In this document: in pieces, positions 44,823 to 54,780 of the stretch
How the letters are laid out: each line of letters starts with the position of its first letter
Position numbering within the stretch: the stretch's first letter is position 1
Assembly: GCA_003049465.1 (NCBI GenBank)
Contig: PYSS01000053.1
Location: forward strand, 120,398 to 184,397
DNA: 64,000 nucleotides
Direction: 5' to 3'
Source of the DNA: Magnaporthiopsis rhizophila
Lineage: Eukaryota > Ascomycota > Sordariomycetes > Magnaporthales > Magnaporthaceae
Position numbers and translations under genes: made by a program
Notes under the pieces: model-generated
Databases searched by the model: none
What the model saw: the letters and a program-made list of their open reading frames with translations, nothing else
Told to the model about the DNA's origin: nothing

Positions 44823-45851
44823 ATGTCTGAGCTGATCAAGCCCTTCAGAGTGCCGCCCTCGGGGGTGTGGGCGCCAGCAGTGACGCTGTTCGACCCCGAC
44901 ACGGACAAGCTGCTGCTCGACGACCAGAAGAAGTACTATGCCCACCTTGCCTCCTCGGGCCTGGCCGGGCTCGTCATCCTGGGCACTAATGCCGAGACCT
45001 TTCTGCTCACGCGCGAGGAGCGCCGCCAGCTGCTCGAGACCGCCCGCGCCGCCGTCGGGCCCGATTTCCCCATCATGGCCGGCACCGGCGGCCACTCGAC
45101 CGCCCAGGTGAAGGAGTTCATCGCCGACGCCGCCGCCGCGGGGGCCGACTCGGTCCTGGTGCTTCCACCCGGCTACTTTGGCAAGGCCACCACCTCGGCC
45201 GTGGTGGACGCCTTCTACGCCGACATCGCCGCCTTCAGCCCCTTACCCATCGTGCTGTACAACTTCCCCGCCGTCTGCAACGGCGTCGACCTGGACTCGG
45301 ACGCCATCGCGGCTCTGGCTCGCCGCCACCCGCAGATCGTGGGCGTCAAGCTGACGTGCGGCAGCGTCGCCAAGATCGTGCGCCTGGCCGCCGAGCTGCC
45401 CGGCACCCGCTTCGCCGTCTTTGGCGGCCAGTCCGATTTCCTGCTGGGAGGGCTCGCCGTCGGCAGCGCGGGGTGCATCGCCGCCTTCGCCAACGTCTTC
45501 CCGCGCACCGTCTCGCGCATCTATCAGCTGTGGACCGAGGCCGTGGCCGCCACGGGCGCCGACCAGGTCGCCAAGCGCATCGAGGCCCTCGAGCTGCACA
45601 AGAAGGCCGCCCTGGCGGAGCGGCCCTGCAAGAGCGGCATCGCCATGACCAAGTTCGCCGCCGCCGTCTTCTCCGCCTCGAAGGCCGGCGTCGAGGATGC
45701 GGAGCGCAAGATGCTGCCCCGCAAGCCGTACCTGGGCCCGGCCGACGCGGACAAGGCCAGGTGCAGGCAGCTCATGGAGGAGGTGGCCGGGCTCGAGCAG
45801 AGTTTGGCCGAGGAGACCAAGGGGTTGACCCGAATGCATTCGGGGGAGTGA
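44823..45851 (+). CDS. DapA-family (dihydrodipicolinate synthase/HOGA-like) aldolase
   Basis: An intronless ORF of 342 residues in the class I pyruvate-dependent aldolase (DHDPS/NAL) superfamily, a cytosolic TIM barrel. Motifs: GVWAPAVTLFDP near the N-terminus; GTNAE (54-58), matching the DapA GTTGE loop; catalytic Tyr146 in LYNFP; Schiff-base Lys176 in GVKLTCG; and GGQSDFLLGGLAVGSAGCIA. Fungi make lysine through the aminoadipate route, so a role in lysine synthesis is unlikely. More probable are 4-hydroxy-2-oxoglutarate aldolase or sugar-acid aldolase activities, or an uncharacterised keto-acid aldolase. The ATG context ACCACCATGTC is strong. The C-terminal Glu/Lys-rich extension (about 300-342) is typical of fungal members. 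Confidence 0.9.
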   Translation: MSELIKPFRVPPSGVWAPAVTLFDPDTDKLLLDDQKKYYAHLASSGLAGLVILGTNAETFLLTREERRQLLETARAAVGPDFPIMAGTGGHSTAQVKEFIADAAAAGADSVLVLPPGYFGKATTSAVVDAFYADIAAFSPLPIVLYNFPAVCNGVDLDSDAIAALARRHPQIVGVKLTCGSVAKIVRLAAELPGTRFAVFGGQSDFLLGGLAVGSAGCIAAFANVFPRTVSRIYQLWTEAVAATGADQVAKRIEALELHKKAALAERPCKSGIAMTKFAAAVFSASKAGVEDAERKMLPRKPYLGPADADKARCRQLMEEVAGLEQSLAEETKGLTRMHSGE

Positions 45852-46264
45852 TTTGTTCCTGATCAAGCAGCAGTTCTCGCATGTGCGGAGAGCTGCGCAT
45901 ATATAGCACTGTGATATAAGTTGAGTTCATTGCTCTCCCTCAACGCCGAGTCCTTCTGTCATGCATGTGATCTGGGCAAACACCTGCCGAGGCATGGATG
46001 ACAGGGTATTGGGTGCCATAATTAACGACATCCTCGGCAACGAGAGCCCGGCCACCGTGGGACAACAAGAGAGATCAAGAGCGTGGAAGATAAGAAGTAA
46101 ATAAAAATCGATAACCTGAACCGTCCGGACACGAGGGCCTACTAAACGCGAACAGCAACATTTAAAAATACACACACAGAAAGAAAAGAAAAGCAAAAAC
46201 TTTAGACATATCAAGACATAAAACAAGAAGAGAAGAGAAGAGTAGAGAAAGAGGTAATTCCAAC
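45852..46264. other. intergenic between convergent genes
   Basis: This 413-nt segment holds the 3' flanks of the aldolase and the secreted repeat precursor. It is A-rich near 46080-46260, with no ORF of note. Confidence 0.5.
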
Positions 46265-47404
46265 TTATGCAACCCAGAACACTGGGCGCTTAACGATGGT
46301 TTTCCTCTTCTCGAGGCTGCTCGCCTCTGCTGCGGAGCTTAGGCTTCCGCTCTCGTCGTGGACCACGTCGCGCTTCCGGGAAGCGGTGGCTGCCGTACCG
46401 GTGGCTGCCTTGCCGGTGGCTGTCTCGCCGGTGCCAGCCTTGCTGGCGGTGGCGGTGGCGGCATTGCTGTCGTCGACGGGGGCGGTATCGCCGTCGCTCT
46501 GCTTCTTCTTCTTCATGTCCTTGAAGACCTTGACGATTTTGCCGAGGGCCTTGACGCCTTTTGCGATGCCGTCTGTCAGGCCGGTAAAGTCGAAGTCGCG
46601 CGGGTCGAGGGCGGTGACGGGCGCGTCCTCGTCGTGGGCCACGTCGCGCTTCTGCGAAGCTGCGGCTGCCTGGCCGGTGGTTGCCCGGCCGGTGGTTGCA
46701 TCGCCGGTGGTGGCCCCGCCGGTGGTATCGCCGGTGGCTGCCTTGCGGGTGTACGCCTCGGAGGCGGCGGCTGCCTTGCCGGCCGCGGGTGCGGCACTGT
46801 TGTCGTCGACGGGGGCGTCGTCGCTCTGCTTCTTCTTCTTCATGTCCTTAAAGACCTTAACGATGCTGCCGAGAGCCTTGATTCCCTTTGCGAGGCCGTC
46901 GGTCAGGCCGGTGAAATCAAAGTCGCGCGGGTCGAGGATGGTGATGGGCGCGTCCTCGTCGTGGACCACGTCGCGCTTTTCGGAGGCGGCGGAGGCACCG
47001 GAAGAAGCGGAAGCAGCAGCAGCGGCGGCGGCGGCGGCCTTCCTGGCGGCCTTCTTGGCCTTCTTCTTCCTGATCAGCTTCTTGATGCCCTTGAAGATGC
47101 CGCCGACGGCCTTGACGCCCATCCCGATGCCGGCGATGGCGAGCGGGGCAAAGCGCTTCTCGAGTGCGGCGTCCCGCCTGCTCATGGACTGCAGGGCGGT
47201 GGTGTGCTCATTGTCGACGACCGCAGACGACTCCTCGTGGAGCTTGGCCGCCATGGCCTTCACCACTGCGGGTGCGTTGATGTCGGCCACCGTGCGGACC
47301 TCGAGGGCTGAACGATCGACATCTTGGGCCAGGGTGGGGACAGCTAAGGTGACCAAGGTCACGGTAACGAAGGCCGCGAACCTAGCAAGGTTCCTGATCT
47401 GCAT
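46265..47404 (-). CDS. Secreted KEX2-processed repeat precursor with cationic amphipathic peptide modules
   Basis: An intronless ORF of 379 residues from the ATG at 47404. Residues 1-26 are a signal peptide ending PTLA. A pro-region follows to the first dibasic sites (RR 76-77, KR 83-84). Further KR sites at 143-144, 252-253, 344-345, 366-367 and 372-373 divide the protein into modules, as expected for cleavage by the Golgi protease KEX2. Module 1 (85-144) has a Gly/Ile/Lys amphipathic stretch followed by Lys/Ala runs. Modules 2 (from 145) and 3 (from 254) each start DVxHDEDAP, contain DPRDFDFTGLTDG, then a helix-like segment ending KVFKDMKKKKQSD. They match at 45 of 51 aligned positions. Ala/Thr/Gly-rich linkers separate them. 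A KR-bounded short module and a terminal hexapeptide end the protein. No cysteines occur. The build suggests several membrane-active or signalling peptides; activity is inference and no family is recognised. Confidence 0.85.
   Translation of the reverse strand: MQIRNLARFAAFVTVTLVTLAVPTLAQDVDRSALEVRTVADINAPAVVKAMAAKLHEESSAVVDNEHTTALQSMSRRDAALEKRFAPLAIAGIGMGVKAVGGIFKGIKKLIRKKKAKKAARKAAAAAAAAASASSGASAASEKRDVVHDEDAPITILDPRDFDFTGLTDGLAKGIKALGSIVKVFKDMKKKKQSDDAPVDDNSAAPAAGKAAAASEAYTRKAATGDTTGGATTGDATTGRATTGQAAAASQKRDVAHDEDAPVTALDPRDFDFTGLTDGIAKGVKALGKIVKVFKDMKKKKQSDGDTAPVDDSNAATATASKAGTGETATGKAATGTAATASRKRDVVHDESGSLSSAAEASSLEKRKTIVKRPVFWVA
46492..46972 (-). repeat. Internal duplication of two modules in the secreted precursor
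   Basis: Codons 145-195 and 254-304 encode near-identical 51-residue units (45 identities), separated by an Ala/Thr/Gly-rich linker. Each unit begins directly after a KR site. The DNA copies are similarly alike, indicating a recent tandem duplication or homogenisation. Confidence 0.85.
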
Positions 47405-47628
47405 TTTTTTTGTGTGTGTTGTATTGTTTGTCTGCGTGAGCCGGTTGGTTGTAGACGGCCAGGTATCAAAACGAGGCAGAAGTGAAGATGTGGGACAACA
47501 GGAGGAAAGAGACAAAAGGAAAAAGACAACAAGGAAAAGACACAAGGAAATTGTCTCAGTATGCGATAGTGCGGTGCATGATGGAGAGAACCAAACGAGA
47601 CTTGACGACCGAAGGGGACGGGACCAAA

Positions 47629-47636
47629 CTATATAC
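47629..47636 (-). promoter_or_regulatory. TATA box of the secreted repeat precursor gene
   Basis: On the minus strand the element reads GTATATAG, 225 nt before the ATG. It is followed by a strongly pyrimidine-rich leader (about 47480-47560), which suggests a strongly expressed or sharply inducible gene. Confidence 0.45.
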
Positions 47637-48207
47637 ACACCATCTTCTCACCACCGCTCTCTGGCTCTCTACGCGGAACGACCCCATGAGAAACAAAAAT
47701 CATTTCTCGGATCCTCCACTACACTGCTACGCCTTTGCTACACAACCTCCATTGCACTTACAGGGACGCGAAGGTCACAGCGACCTCCGCCGCGGTCGGA
47801 CAGGCCCTATCCATTCGGCTGAGGTTCCTGGCACGAGCGCTCACGTTTTTTCCGTTTTGGGCCCGGCCGTTGGTCGCAGTCGAACGGGGACGGTTGCCCC
47901 GACCGCCACTTTATTTCCCTGCGCGAAAGGACGACCCCTACTCGAGGTCCGCTTCTGCAAGAGAAAACGTGCCATCGCCGCGCTGCCAAGAAATGGCCTC
48001 GGGGAAGGCGCAAAGAAGCTTTTAAACACCCAGACATGACTTTCACCGTGGAGTCTTCGCCACCCCAAAATCTATCAAAGGCTTAAAAGATCAAACCTTT
48101 CATAAATGGGGAAGAAGAAAAAAAAGAGGAATTATATCAAACGAGAAAATCTTTTGTCGAGGTGAAAAGCACTGGATATGGTAGGTGGGAAAGACCCACT
48201 GTGAAAC

Positions 48208-48771
48208 TCACAGGGGTATGCTGCCAGCTTTTTTGATCCCCAGGTACCCGTTGATTTCTGTTTCTATTTCCTCCTTCCCCAGCGTCGCACTCGCGGTGGC
48301 GCAGGTTACTCGAGGAGCGTCGCAGTTTTTGCCTCCTGTATCATGCGCAGAGATGGGAAATAGTTCCTTTAGATGAGCTGGACCTCGTGTTATGCACCGC
48401 TTCAACTCGAAAACAGGGAGAATTGGTACTGACTGTTTCGGAAGTGCCTGGAGGCCCTCGCTATTGGCTCAATCGACAAAACGCTCGTTGGTCAATGCCC
48501 CCAACGTCGTATTCAGTCACTCCCAAAGCAGTTGGACCAGTTCGCCTCCTTTCAAAGTCAAAACGGTATGCTTATTGCCGCCCCAAATATCCACCTCCAG
48601 GGTGGCATCGCCCCAAGTTGTCAAAGCTGCCATTGCCACGAGTGAGGCGCATACCCGGTACGGTACATATGGGCAAAGCTCTCGCCCTCGGTTGAACTTT
48701 GCGGCGAGAAAGATCCCCATTCTCGAAGCCCTCTCTCGTCGGGTCAACGGACGATTCACCTCGCCAAGCAC
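48208..48771 (-). pseudogene. Possible decayed gene fragment, family unknown
   Basis: One minus-strand frame of 188 codons reads as plausible globular protein (for example RRERASRMGIFLAAKF, CASLVAMAALTTWGDATL, VFELKRCITRGPAHLKELFP). It contains in-frame TGA codons at 48517-48519 and 48469-48471 and lacks a convincing ATG. The opposite strand has a 134-codon ATG frame (48392-48796) that is less protein-like. A gene with unrecognised introns is an alternative. Confidence 0.25.
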
Positions 48772-49682
48772 GTGGAATATCTATCTGCCGGAGTGATCCA
48801 AGGCACTATCTGAGGACTATGTACTCCTATATATAGATAGCGCCTCCATAAAATCTCTCGCTACCTATATAGAACTGCCGTGATAAAACCTGATGGCGGG
48901 GCAGCGACGTCATTTTCTCGGGTCATGTCTTTACGCCCATTCCGTGACCACACTGTCATGGTACTAGCGGCAAGGCAGCTGGGTGTAGATATTTTCACCA
49001 GCGCGATCGCTTCCCGTTGCTGGTGCATGGTAGTCGAGCCGCAATTCAACGGCTATTGGACACGCGCCGGAAGCTACAGGAGCTCCAGGAATATTTTAGG
49101 CTTGCCGAGGGTGGCGCTCCTTTGTGTTGCCGCCAGAAGACATGCGACGCCCCAAGAAGGCAGTAGTAATCGATGTATTTTGCCCCAGGAGACATTCGCA
49201 AGATGGAAGTGGCGGTGAACAAAAGGCGTAAATAGGAGATCTTGGGATTAATTATATTAATGCACTCTTGAGGTCCATGTGACATCCGCCCACGGATAGG
49301 TTCTTCTGCGTGGCAATAACTATATGGATCCGGTTACCCAGGAAGGCCGAATGTATCCCTAAGCATCCATTACGGGCGAAATCAGCTGGTATCTAAACCA
49401 TAGGATGATATGTCGATATAGCATAAATCAAACATGATAGCTCACGTTGGCCGTAGAGAAACTTTTTTGCTCCCGTGTACCAAATTACGACTAGAGTAAT
49501 AATGGTATGTCATATGTCCGTAAGTACAAATGAGCACCTATATTGCCGGACTCGAACAGGGCAATCCTCGGACCAGCAAGAAATCAATCGCTGCCTGTCC
49601 TTATATGCCCCGACCGTAGTCAGATTGTCAACAGCTCACAGCAGCAAACCGGGTGGTTGAACGGGTACAATCGTGGTGTAAA

Positions 49683-49814
49683 ATGTCACAACCTTCTTCC
49701 ACGGGTGAGGGCCAAGAAAACCCCAAGCTCGCTGATTCGAATCCGTCCGTTGGCGGTGATTCGACTTTAGAGCTACCGAAGAAAAACCTCCAAAAAAAAG
49801 TGGGGTTTTCGTAA
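49683..49814 (+). other. Short ORF (43 aa), function unknown
   Basis: It begins MSQPSSTGEGQENPKL and ends LPKKNLQKKVGFS, hydrophilic throughout and without signal peptide. Its stop abuts a strong hairpin. It might be a remnant N-terminus of a larger gene or chance. Confidence 0.2.
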
Positions 49815-49843
49815 CTCGACTCCCCCTTGAAGGGCAGTCGAGT
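49814..49843. repeat. Perfect 8-bp inverted repeat forming a hairpin
   Basis: ACTCGACT at 49814-49821 pairs with AGTCGAGT at 49836-49843. The 14-nt interior contains CCCTTGAAGGG, itself a near palindrome, so the whole can fold as one long stem. Confidence 0.7.
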
Positions 49844-50502
49844 GAGCTTTTGCCATTTTTTTTTTATCTTTTTTGTTTATTGTCCAATACTTCGAGGGCT
49901 GGAACTTGGTGAGATGTATTTATTGTAGCTATATTAGCAGCACGAACCGTCCATGGCAACTCCTGCCTAACCTGTTAAAATACAGGGAGGTACAACGCAA
50001 ATAGTTTGTGACTTTGCTTGCCAAGAAAAGTGGCTGTCGGTCTATTCCTACAACTTTCTAATTCCAGCACCTGGCAGCTACCGCCGGGAGGCGATGCTGT
50101 TGCCATTTCCAAAGTATAATCAATGGCGGTACGCCCCCAGCCAAAGGAGATGAGCATTTCCGCCATGTTACCACCATCGTCGGAGCTCTACATGGTGGGG
50201 CCCGGGAGGGTGGGGCAACCAAGCTGCCCCCCTGGAGGTGCATCGCATCATCGGTCTGGCGATGTCATCTGGCCGAGCTCACTTCTCACAAAACCGACAA
50301 GCAGCTTCCACAAACACACACAAGAACCGAGGTGTACCACTACTTCTCCCACGACCGTAGCGACGCCAGCTACACAGCTGATCACGGCTCCTTCCGATTC
50401 CTTGGACCCACCAACACCCTGGCGTTCCCCTCCTTTCTCTGGTCAAAGGGGCAGTCTCCTCCAGGTCAAGGCGACCCGCCCAAGGAGACTGTGCCCAAGG
50501 CG

Positions 50503-51165
50503 ATGCCCGCACATCCGGATCAGCCGCCGCTCACCCCCCAGCTGTGCTTCTCCACGTCGGCGCTGAGAGGTTCGTGTCCGCCGTGGTTTCCCTGTTTCCA
50601 CCGGGGCCCCATCACCGTGCTGACTTTGTCTCCTTTTGGGTCTTTACTAGATTTCTTACGGCTTTCGCGTGGCGCAATCGACGACTCCATCTCCCAGAAC
50701 CTCAATGCGCTGTTGACGCCGGCCAGGGACGGCTTCGACCCGTCCACAACGTCGCAGAGGATCCCGCGGCCGCTCGGCAGGGCCATCGACGGGGCAGCCT
50801 GCCAACGGTTCAAGCAACAGGTGCTGTTCCCCTCGTGGAAGGCCCGCTCCGACCTGATATCCTACTGCACCATGGTGGCAACCAGCCCGGACCCGAACGA
50901 CCCGTCGGCGGCGATAAGAGAGGCAGAGGAGTCCAAAAACAAGGAGAGGGTTATCGACGAGAGGTTAGACCCGTACTCGGCCCGCTTCTTCCCGACAGAG
51001 CCGCGGACGGAGAGGTTGGCGATTCTGTTGCGACAGGAGCGGGGCGTGGAGGGGATCGTGAGGACACGGACTTGGGAGGTCGTCAATGAGCGGTGCGGGA
51101 GCGGCGATGGCGAGAGCTGGGAGGAGGCCTTTGACAAATGGCAAAAAGCAACAAGACGGAGTTGA
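50503..51165 (+). CDS. mix23: MIX23 / caffeine-induced death protein 2 (Cid2) family protein
   Basis: The family (yeast MIX23, fission yeast Cid2, human CCDC58) consists of cysteine-motif proteins of the mitochondrial intermembrane space that support protein import. Exons 50503-50569 and 50651-51165 encode 193 residues. The start MPAHPDQPPLTPQLCFSTSALR is followed, after splicing, by DFLRLSRGAIDDSISQNLN, then LTPARDGFDPSTTS, AACQRFKQQVLFPSWKARSD and SYCTMVA. Conserved cysteines are at about 15, 73 and 95. A fungal-type basic/acidic C-terminus follows (RVIDERLDPYSARFFPTE, WEEAFDKWQKA). The 81-nt intron is a multiple of three and stop-free, so its retention would not break the frame. The same frame is open further upstream to 50332, but that part is not family-like. 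Confidence 0.82.
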   Translation: MPAHPDQPPLTPQLCFSTSALRGSCPPWFPCFHRGPITVLTLSPFGSLLDFLRLSRGAIDDSISQNLNALLTPARDGFDPSTTSQRIPRPLGRAIDGAACQRFKQQVLFPSWKARSDLISYCTMVATSPDPNDPSAAIREAEESKNKERVIDERLDPYSARFFPTEPRTERLAILLRQERGVEGIVRTRTWEVVNERCGSGDGESWEEAFDKWQKATRRS

Positions 51166-52077
51166 TGATAACGCTGGCTGAGACGATTTTTATTTTCTTT
51201 CGTACTTTTGCCCAGTACGGAGATCACGTTGTACCAATAACACATTTATGGGGGACTCATTGGATACACGGCGCCCTCTCATGTAACAAAACAAAATAAA
51301 TAATGGGGAAATAGGGACATTCTTTCTCTCTCTTTCTTGCAACGTATGTGCGTCATTACAAGGGGCGAAGGCTGGTCGACTAGCTTGACGAAGGAAGCCA
51401 AGAATCCCATTGTGATGGTTGACTGGTGCACTAGGTAGAGCTCTCAGCTTTGATCTGGAGTTCCCACCCGGCGGGGTCAAATCTGGACAACGCCCAACTC
51501 GTTCTGTTGATCTACTTACGTGTTTGTTATATTCATTCCTGTTTCCTGTCTTCTTCCTCGGTACCTTTATGTACCCTTAAAAATAAACTTGGGCGACATA
51601 AGCTGAAGTCAGTCGCTGCAGACTTTTGTTGGGGAACGTGCAAGGCTGCGGAAACAGGAGCTCCACTCGTCCCAGGAATAATAGCGGACCCGAGACGTTT
51701 GGTGGTCAAATCGCAGATGTGGTGCCACGGCCGGCTCGGACCTCTGGCAAACCTCTTCGGTTGCCGCCTTCCCCTCCAAATCCACCCGAGCAGTCTGACA
51801 ACCCAACGGTCGACGCCCGAACCTGCCGTCCCCGAGGCTGCACCGACCACGCCTGTCCCTGACCCTGGAGCGTCGGGGCGCATTGGGCTGGAATTGACTG
51901 GTTAGGCACCAGGTAACTGGCAACGAACTGCGCCAAACTCGTTGGTGCTGCCGCCGCCAAGTCGGCCTCGAATCGGACCACAAACGACTGGCGTCCGCCG
52001 CGCACCTACCTCTGCCTCTGTCCGAGCCGACCCAGAGGACCTGTCGCCGCACTCGGGCTTCCCCCGCACACGTCACA
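51166..52077. other. intergenic, upstream region of NAA15
   Basis: No supported gene. The segment contains the 3' flank of the MIX23-like gene and a CT/CG-rich leader for the NAA15-like gene. Confidence 0.5.
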
Positions 52078-54780
52078 ATGTCGCCGTCGCAGCCCCTCAG
52101 CACGAGGGACAACAACCTCCTACGGACCGTCGTCCGCAACTTCGAGGACAAGCAGTACCGCCGCGGACTCAAGGCTGCCGAGCAGATCCTCAAGAAGAAC
52201 CCCAAGCATGGCGATACCATGGCCATGAAGGCCCTGATCATGAATGCTCAGGGCAAGACCGACGAGGCGTTCGTGCTGGGCAAAGAGGCAGTGTCGGTCG
52301 ACATGAAGTCCCACGTTTGCTGGCACGTCTACGGCATGCTCTACCGCACCCGCAAGAACTTCGACGAGGCCATACGCGCCTACAAGTTTGCCTTGCGCCT
52401 CGAGCCCGACTCGTCCCAGATCCAGCGCGACCTGGCCATCCTGCAGATCCAGATGCGCGACTACCCGGGCTACATCCAGACCCGCCTGCAGATGCTGCAA
52501 GCCCGCCCCCAGCTGCGCCAGAACTGGACTGCCCTGGCCGTGGCCCATCAGCTCGCTGGCAACCTGTCCGAGGCTGAGAGCACACTGACGACATACGAGG
52601 AGAGCCTCAAGGTTCCGCCCGCTCGCGCCGATTTTGAGCACTCCGAGGCTGTCATGTACAAGAACACCGTTATTGCCGAGACGGGCGACACCCAGCGCGC
52701 CCTTGACCACCTCGAGTCCATCGCTAAGAGCGTGCTCGACAAGCTGGCCGTTATGGAGGCCCGCGCAACCTACCTGACCAAGCTCGGCAGGAAGGATGAC
52801 GCCATCAAGGCTTGGCGCGCCCTCCTGGACCGCAACCCGGACCACGAGGACTACTACTCTCGCCTCATGGAAGCCATGGGCTTGGACGACTCAGAAGTTA
52901 CCGCCAAGAAGGCAGTCTTTGACGAATACGCCCAGAAAGCGCCCCGTTGCGACGCAGCCCGCCGGCTACCCCTCAACATTTTGACTGGTAAGGCATGCTG
53001 GCCCGATTTTCCCTACACACACTCGCTCGTCTCTATTTGCGCATTGCTAATCATGTTTTCACATGGCTCCTGATCCACAGGCGACGAGTTCGAGGCACAC
53101 GCAAGGGATTATCTCACCTCTATGCTTAACAAGGCTGTTCCATCTACGTTTGCCAACCTCAAACACTTGTACTCAGACTCGTTTAAGAAGACGGCCCTCC
53201 CGCGGCTCGTCGAGGAGTACTTGGCGTCGCATGGCGAGGCTGCTGGCACCAACGGCGACTCCTCGAAGGGCAAGGCGGCGGCGCTCTACTTTTTGGCCCA
53301 GCACTATAATTACCACCTCAGCCGTGATCTGACCAAGGCCATGGAGTACGTGGACAAGGCCATCGAGCTTGTGCCCAGTAGTGTCGATTTCCACATGACC
53401 AAGGCCAGGATATGGAAGCACCATGGCAATACGGCAAAGGCTGCCGAGATTATGAACCAGGCGCGCGAGCTTGACAAGAAAGACAGGTACATCAACACGA
53501 AGACAGCAAAGTACCAGCTGCGCAACAACGAGAACGACAAGGCGCTCAAGACGATGGGCCTGTTCACCCGCGCCGAGACCCCCGGCGGTCCGCTTTCGGA
53601 TCTGCTCGACATGCAGTCGGTGTGGTTCCTGACCGAGGACGGCGAGGCCTACGCCCGCCAGGGCAACATCGGCATGGCCCTCAAGCGCTTCCATGCCATC
53701 TTCAACATATTCGACATCTGGCAGGAGGACCAATACGACTTCCACACCTTCTCGCTCAGGAAAGGCCTCATCAGGGCCTACGTCGATATGATCCGGTGGG
53801 AAGACCACCTGCGGAACCACCCTTTCTACTCGCGCGTAGCTCTGGACGCCATCGCGCTGTACGTGGACATGCACGACAGCCAGCTCGGCGCCCCGTCCAC
53901 AAACGGCGTCAACGGAACCACCGCAGACGGAGCCGATGCCGCCGGCGGGGAGACAGCGGCGGCAGAAAAGAAGAAGGCCGCCAAGAAAGCTAAGAAGGAG
54001 CTCCAGAAGGCCGAGCGGGAGGCTCAGGAGAAGGCGGCCAAGCAGGACCCCAACAAGGCAGGCCAGAAGGGCAAGCAGGCGGATGCCGAGGCCGCCAAGA
54101 AGAAGGATGAAGACCCACTAGGCCTCAAGCTGGCTGCGACCAAGACGCCGCTGGATGACGCCGTCAAGTTTCTTGTGCCGCTACTTCAGTTCAGTCCCAA
54201 GAGCATTGAGGCGCAGCTTGCCGGCTTCGAGGTGTTCATCAGGAGACGTAAGTAACCACTCACGAGATGGCTCCCAACCCACTTCCCTAGAGAGAGTGAC
54301 GGCAGCACGGCTAACGCGGAGGCATCAACAGACAAACACGTGCTCGCGCTGGGCTGCCTCAACGCCGCGCGGGCTTTGCAACCCGATCACCCTAGAGTTC
54401 ACGAGCATTCGATTCGGCTGCGCAGTGCCCTCAACTCGGCCCTTGAGTCGCTGCCAGCCAAAGTGGCCGAAGTCATGGAGGCCGAGTTCACGGCAGTGCC
54501 CGCCTCGGCGGACCTGGCCAAGCTCAACGCCGAGTTCCGGGCGGCGCACGCCGACAGCCCCGCGCACGTGCTCGCGACCATCCGGGCCGCCAGGACCATT
54601 GGCAAGGGCGAGCGCGCCGAGGCAGAGAAAGACGTGGCGTCGGTCCTCGAAATGGCATTCCTGACCCTGTCGGACGCCGGGAGCGTCGTCGGCACGCTCA
54701 AGAGCTGGCGCAGCCTCGAGGTGGATACGGCCAAGGCCGCCGCACAGAAAAAGTTCCCTGACGCGACCGTCTTCTCATGA
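52078..54780 (+). CDS. naa15: NatA N-terminal acetyltransferase auxiliary subunit (NAA15/Nat1)
   Basis: Ribosome-associated auxiliary subunit of the NatA complex, which anchors the catalytic Ard1/NAA10 and acetylates the N-termini of nascent proteins. Exons are 52078-52987, 53081-54247 and 54332-54780, giving 841 residues, the expected length. TPR-type helices run through most of the protein, starting with LRTVVRNFEDKQYRRGLKAA and KHGDTMAMKALIMNAQGK. Further family blocks include CWHVYGMLYRTRKNFDEAIR, RDYPGYIQTRLQML, YFLAQHYNYHLSRD, ALKRFHAIFNIFDIWQEDQY and FHTFSLRKGLIRAYVDMIRW. A Lys/Ala/Glu-rich charged region at roughly 600-670 is the usual linker, followed by DPLGLKLAATKTPLDDAVKF. The ATG in CACAATGTC matches the family N-terminus. 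Confidence 0.96.

Larger units (their letters stand above)
47637..50502. other. intergenic region with possible decayed coding sequence
   Basis: This 2.9-kb region is relatively AT-rich compared with neighbours. It contains a minus-strand frame of protein-like character with two internal stops (48208-48771), a 43-codon ORF (49683-49814) and a strong hairpin (49814-49843). No intact gene is recognised. Confidence 0.45.

Noticed and set aside
48392..48796. 134-codon plus-strand ATG frame
   Set aside because: Low-complexity Ser/Arg/Pro composition; the opposite strand is more protein-like, so it was not called as a gene.
49734..49744. GATTCGAATCC, identical to a tRNA B-box
   Set aside because: The flanks do not form a T-arm stem, no A-box or acceptor stem lies upstream at the right distance, and the sequence falls inside a short ORF.
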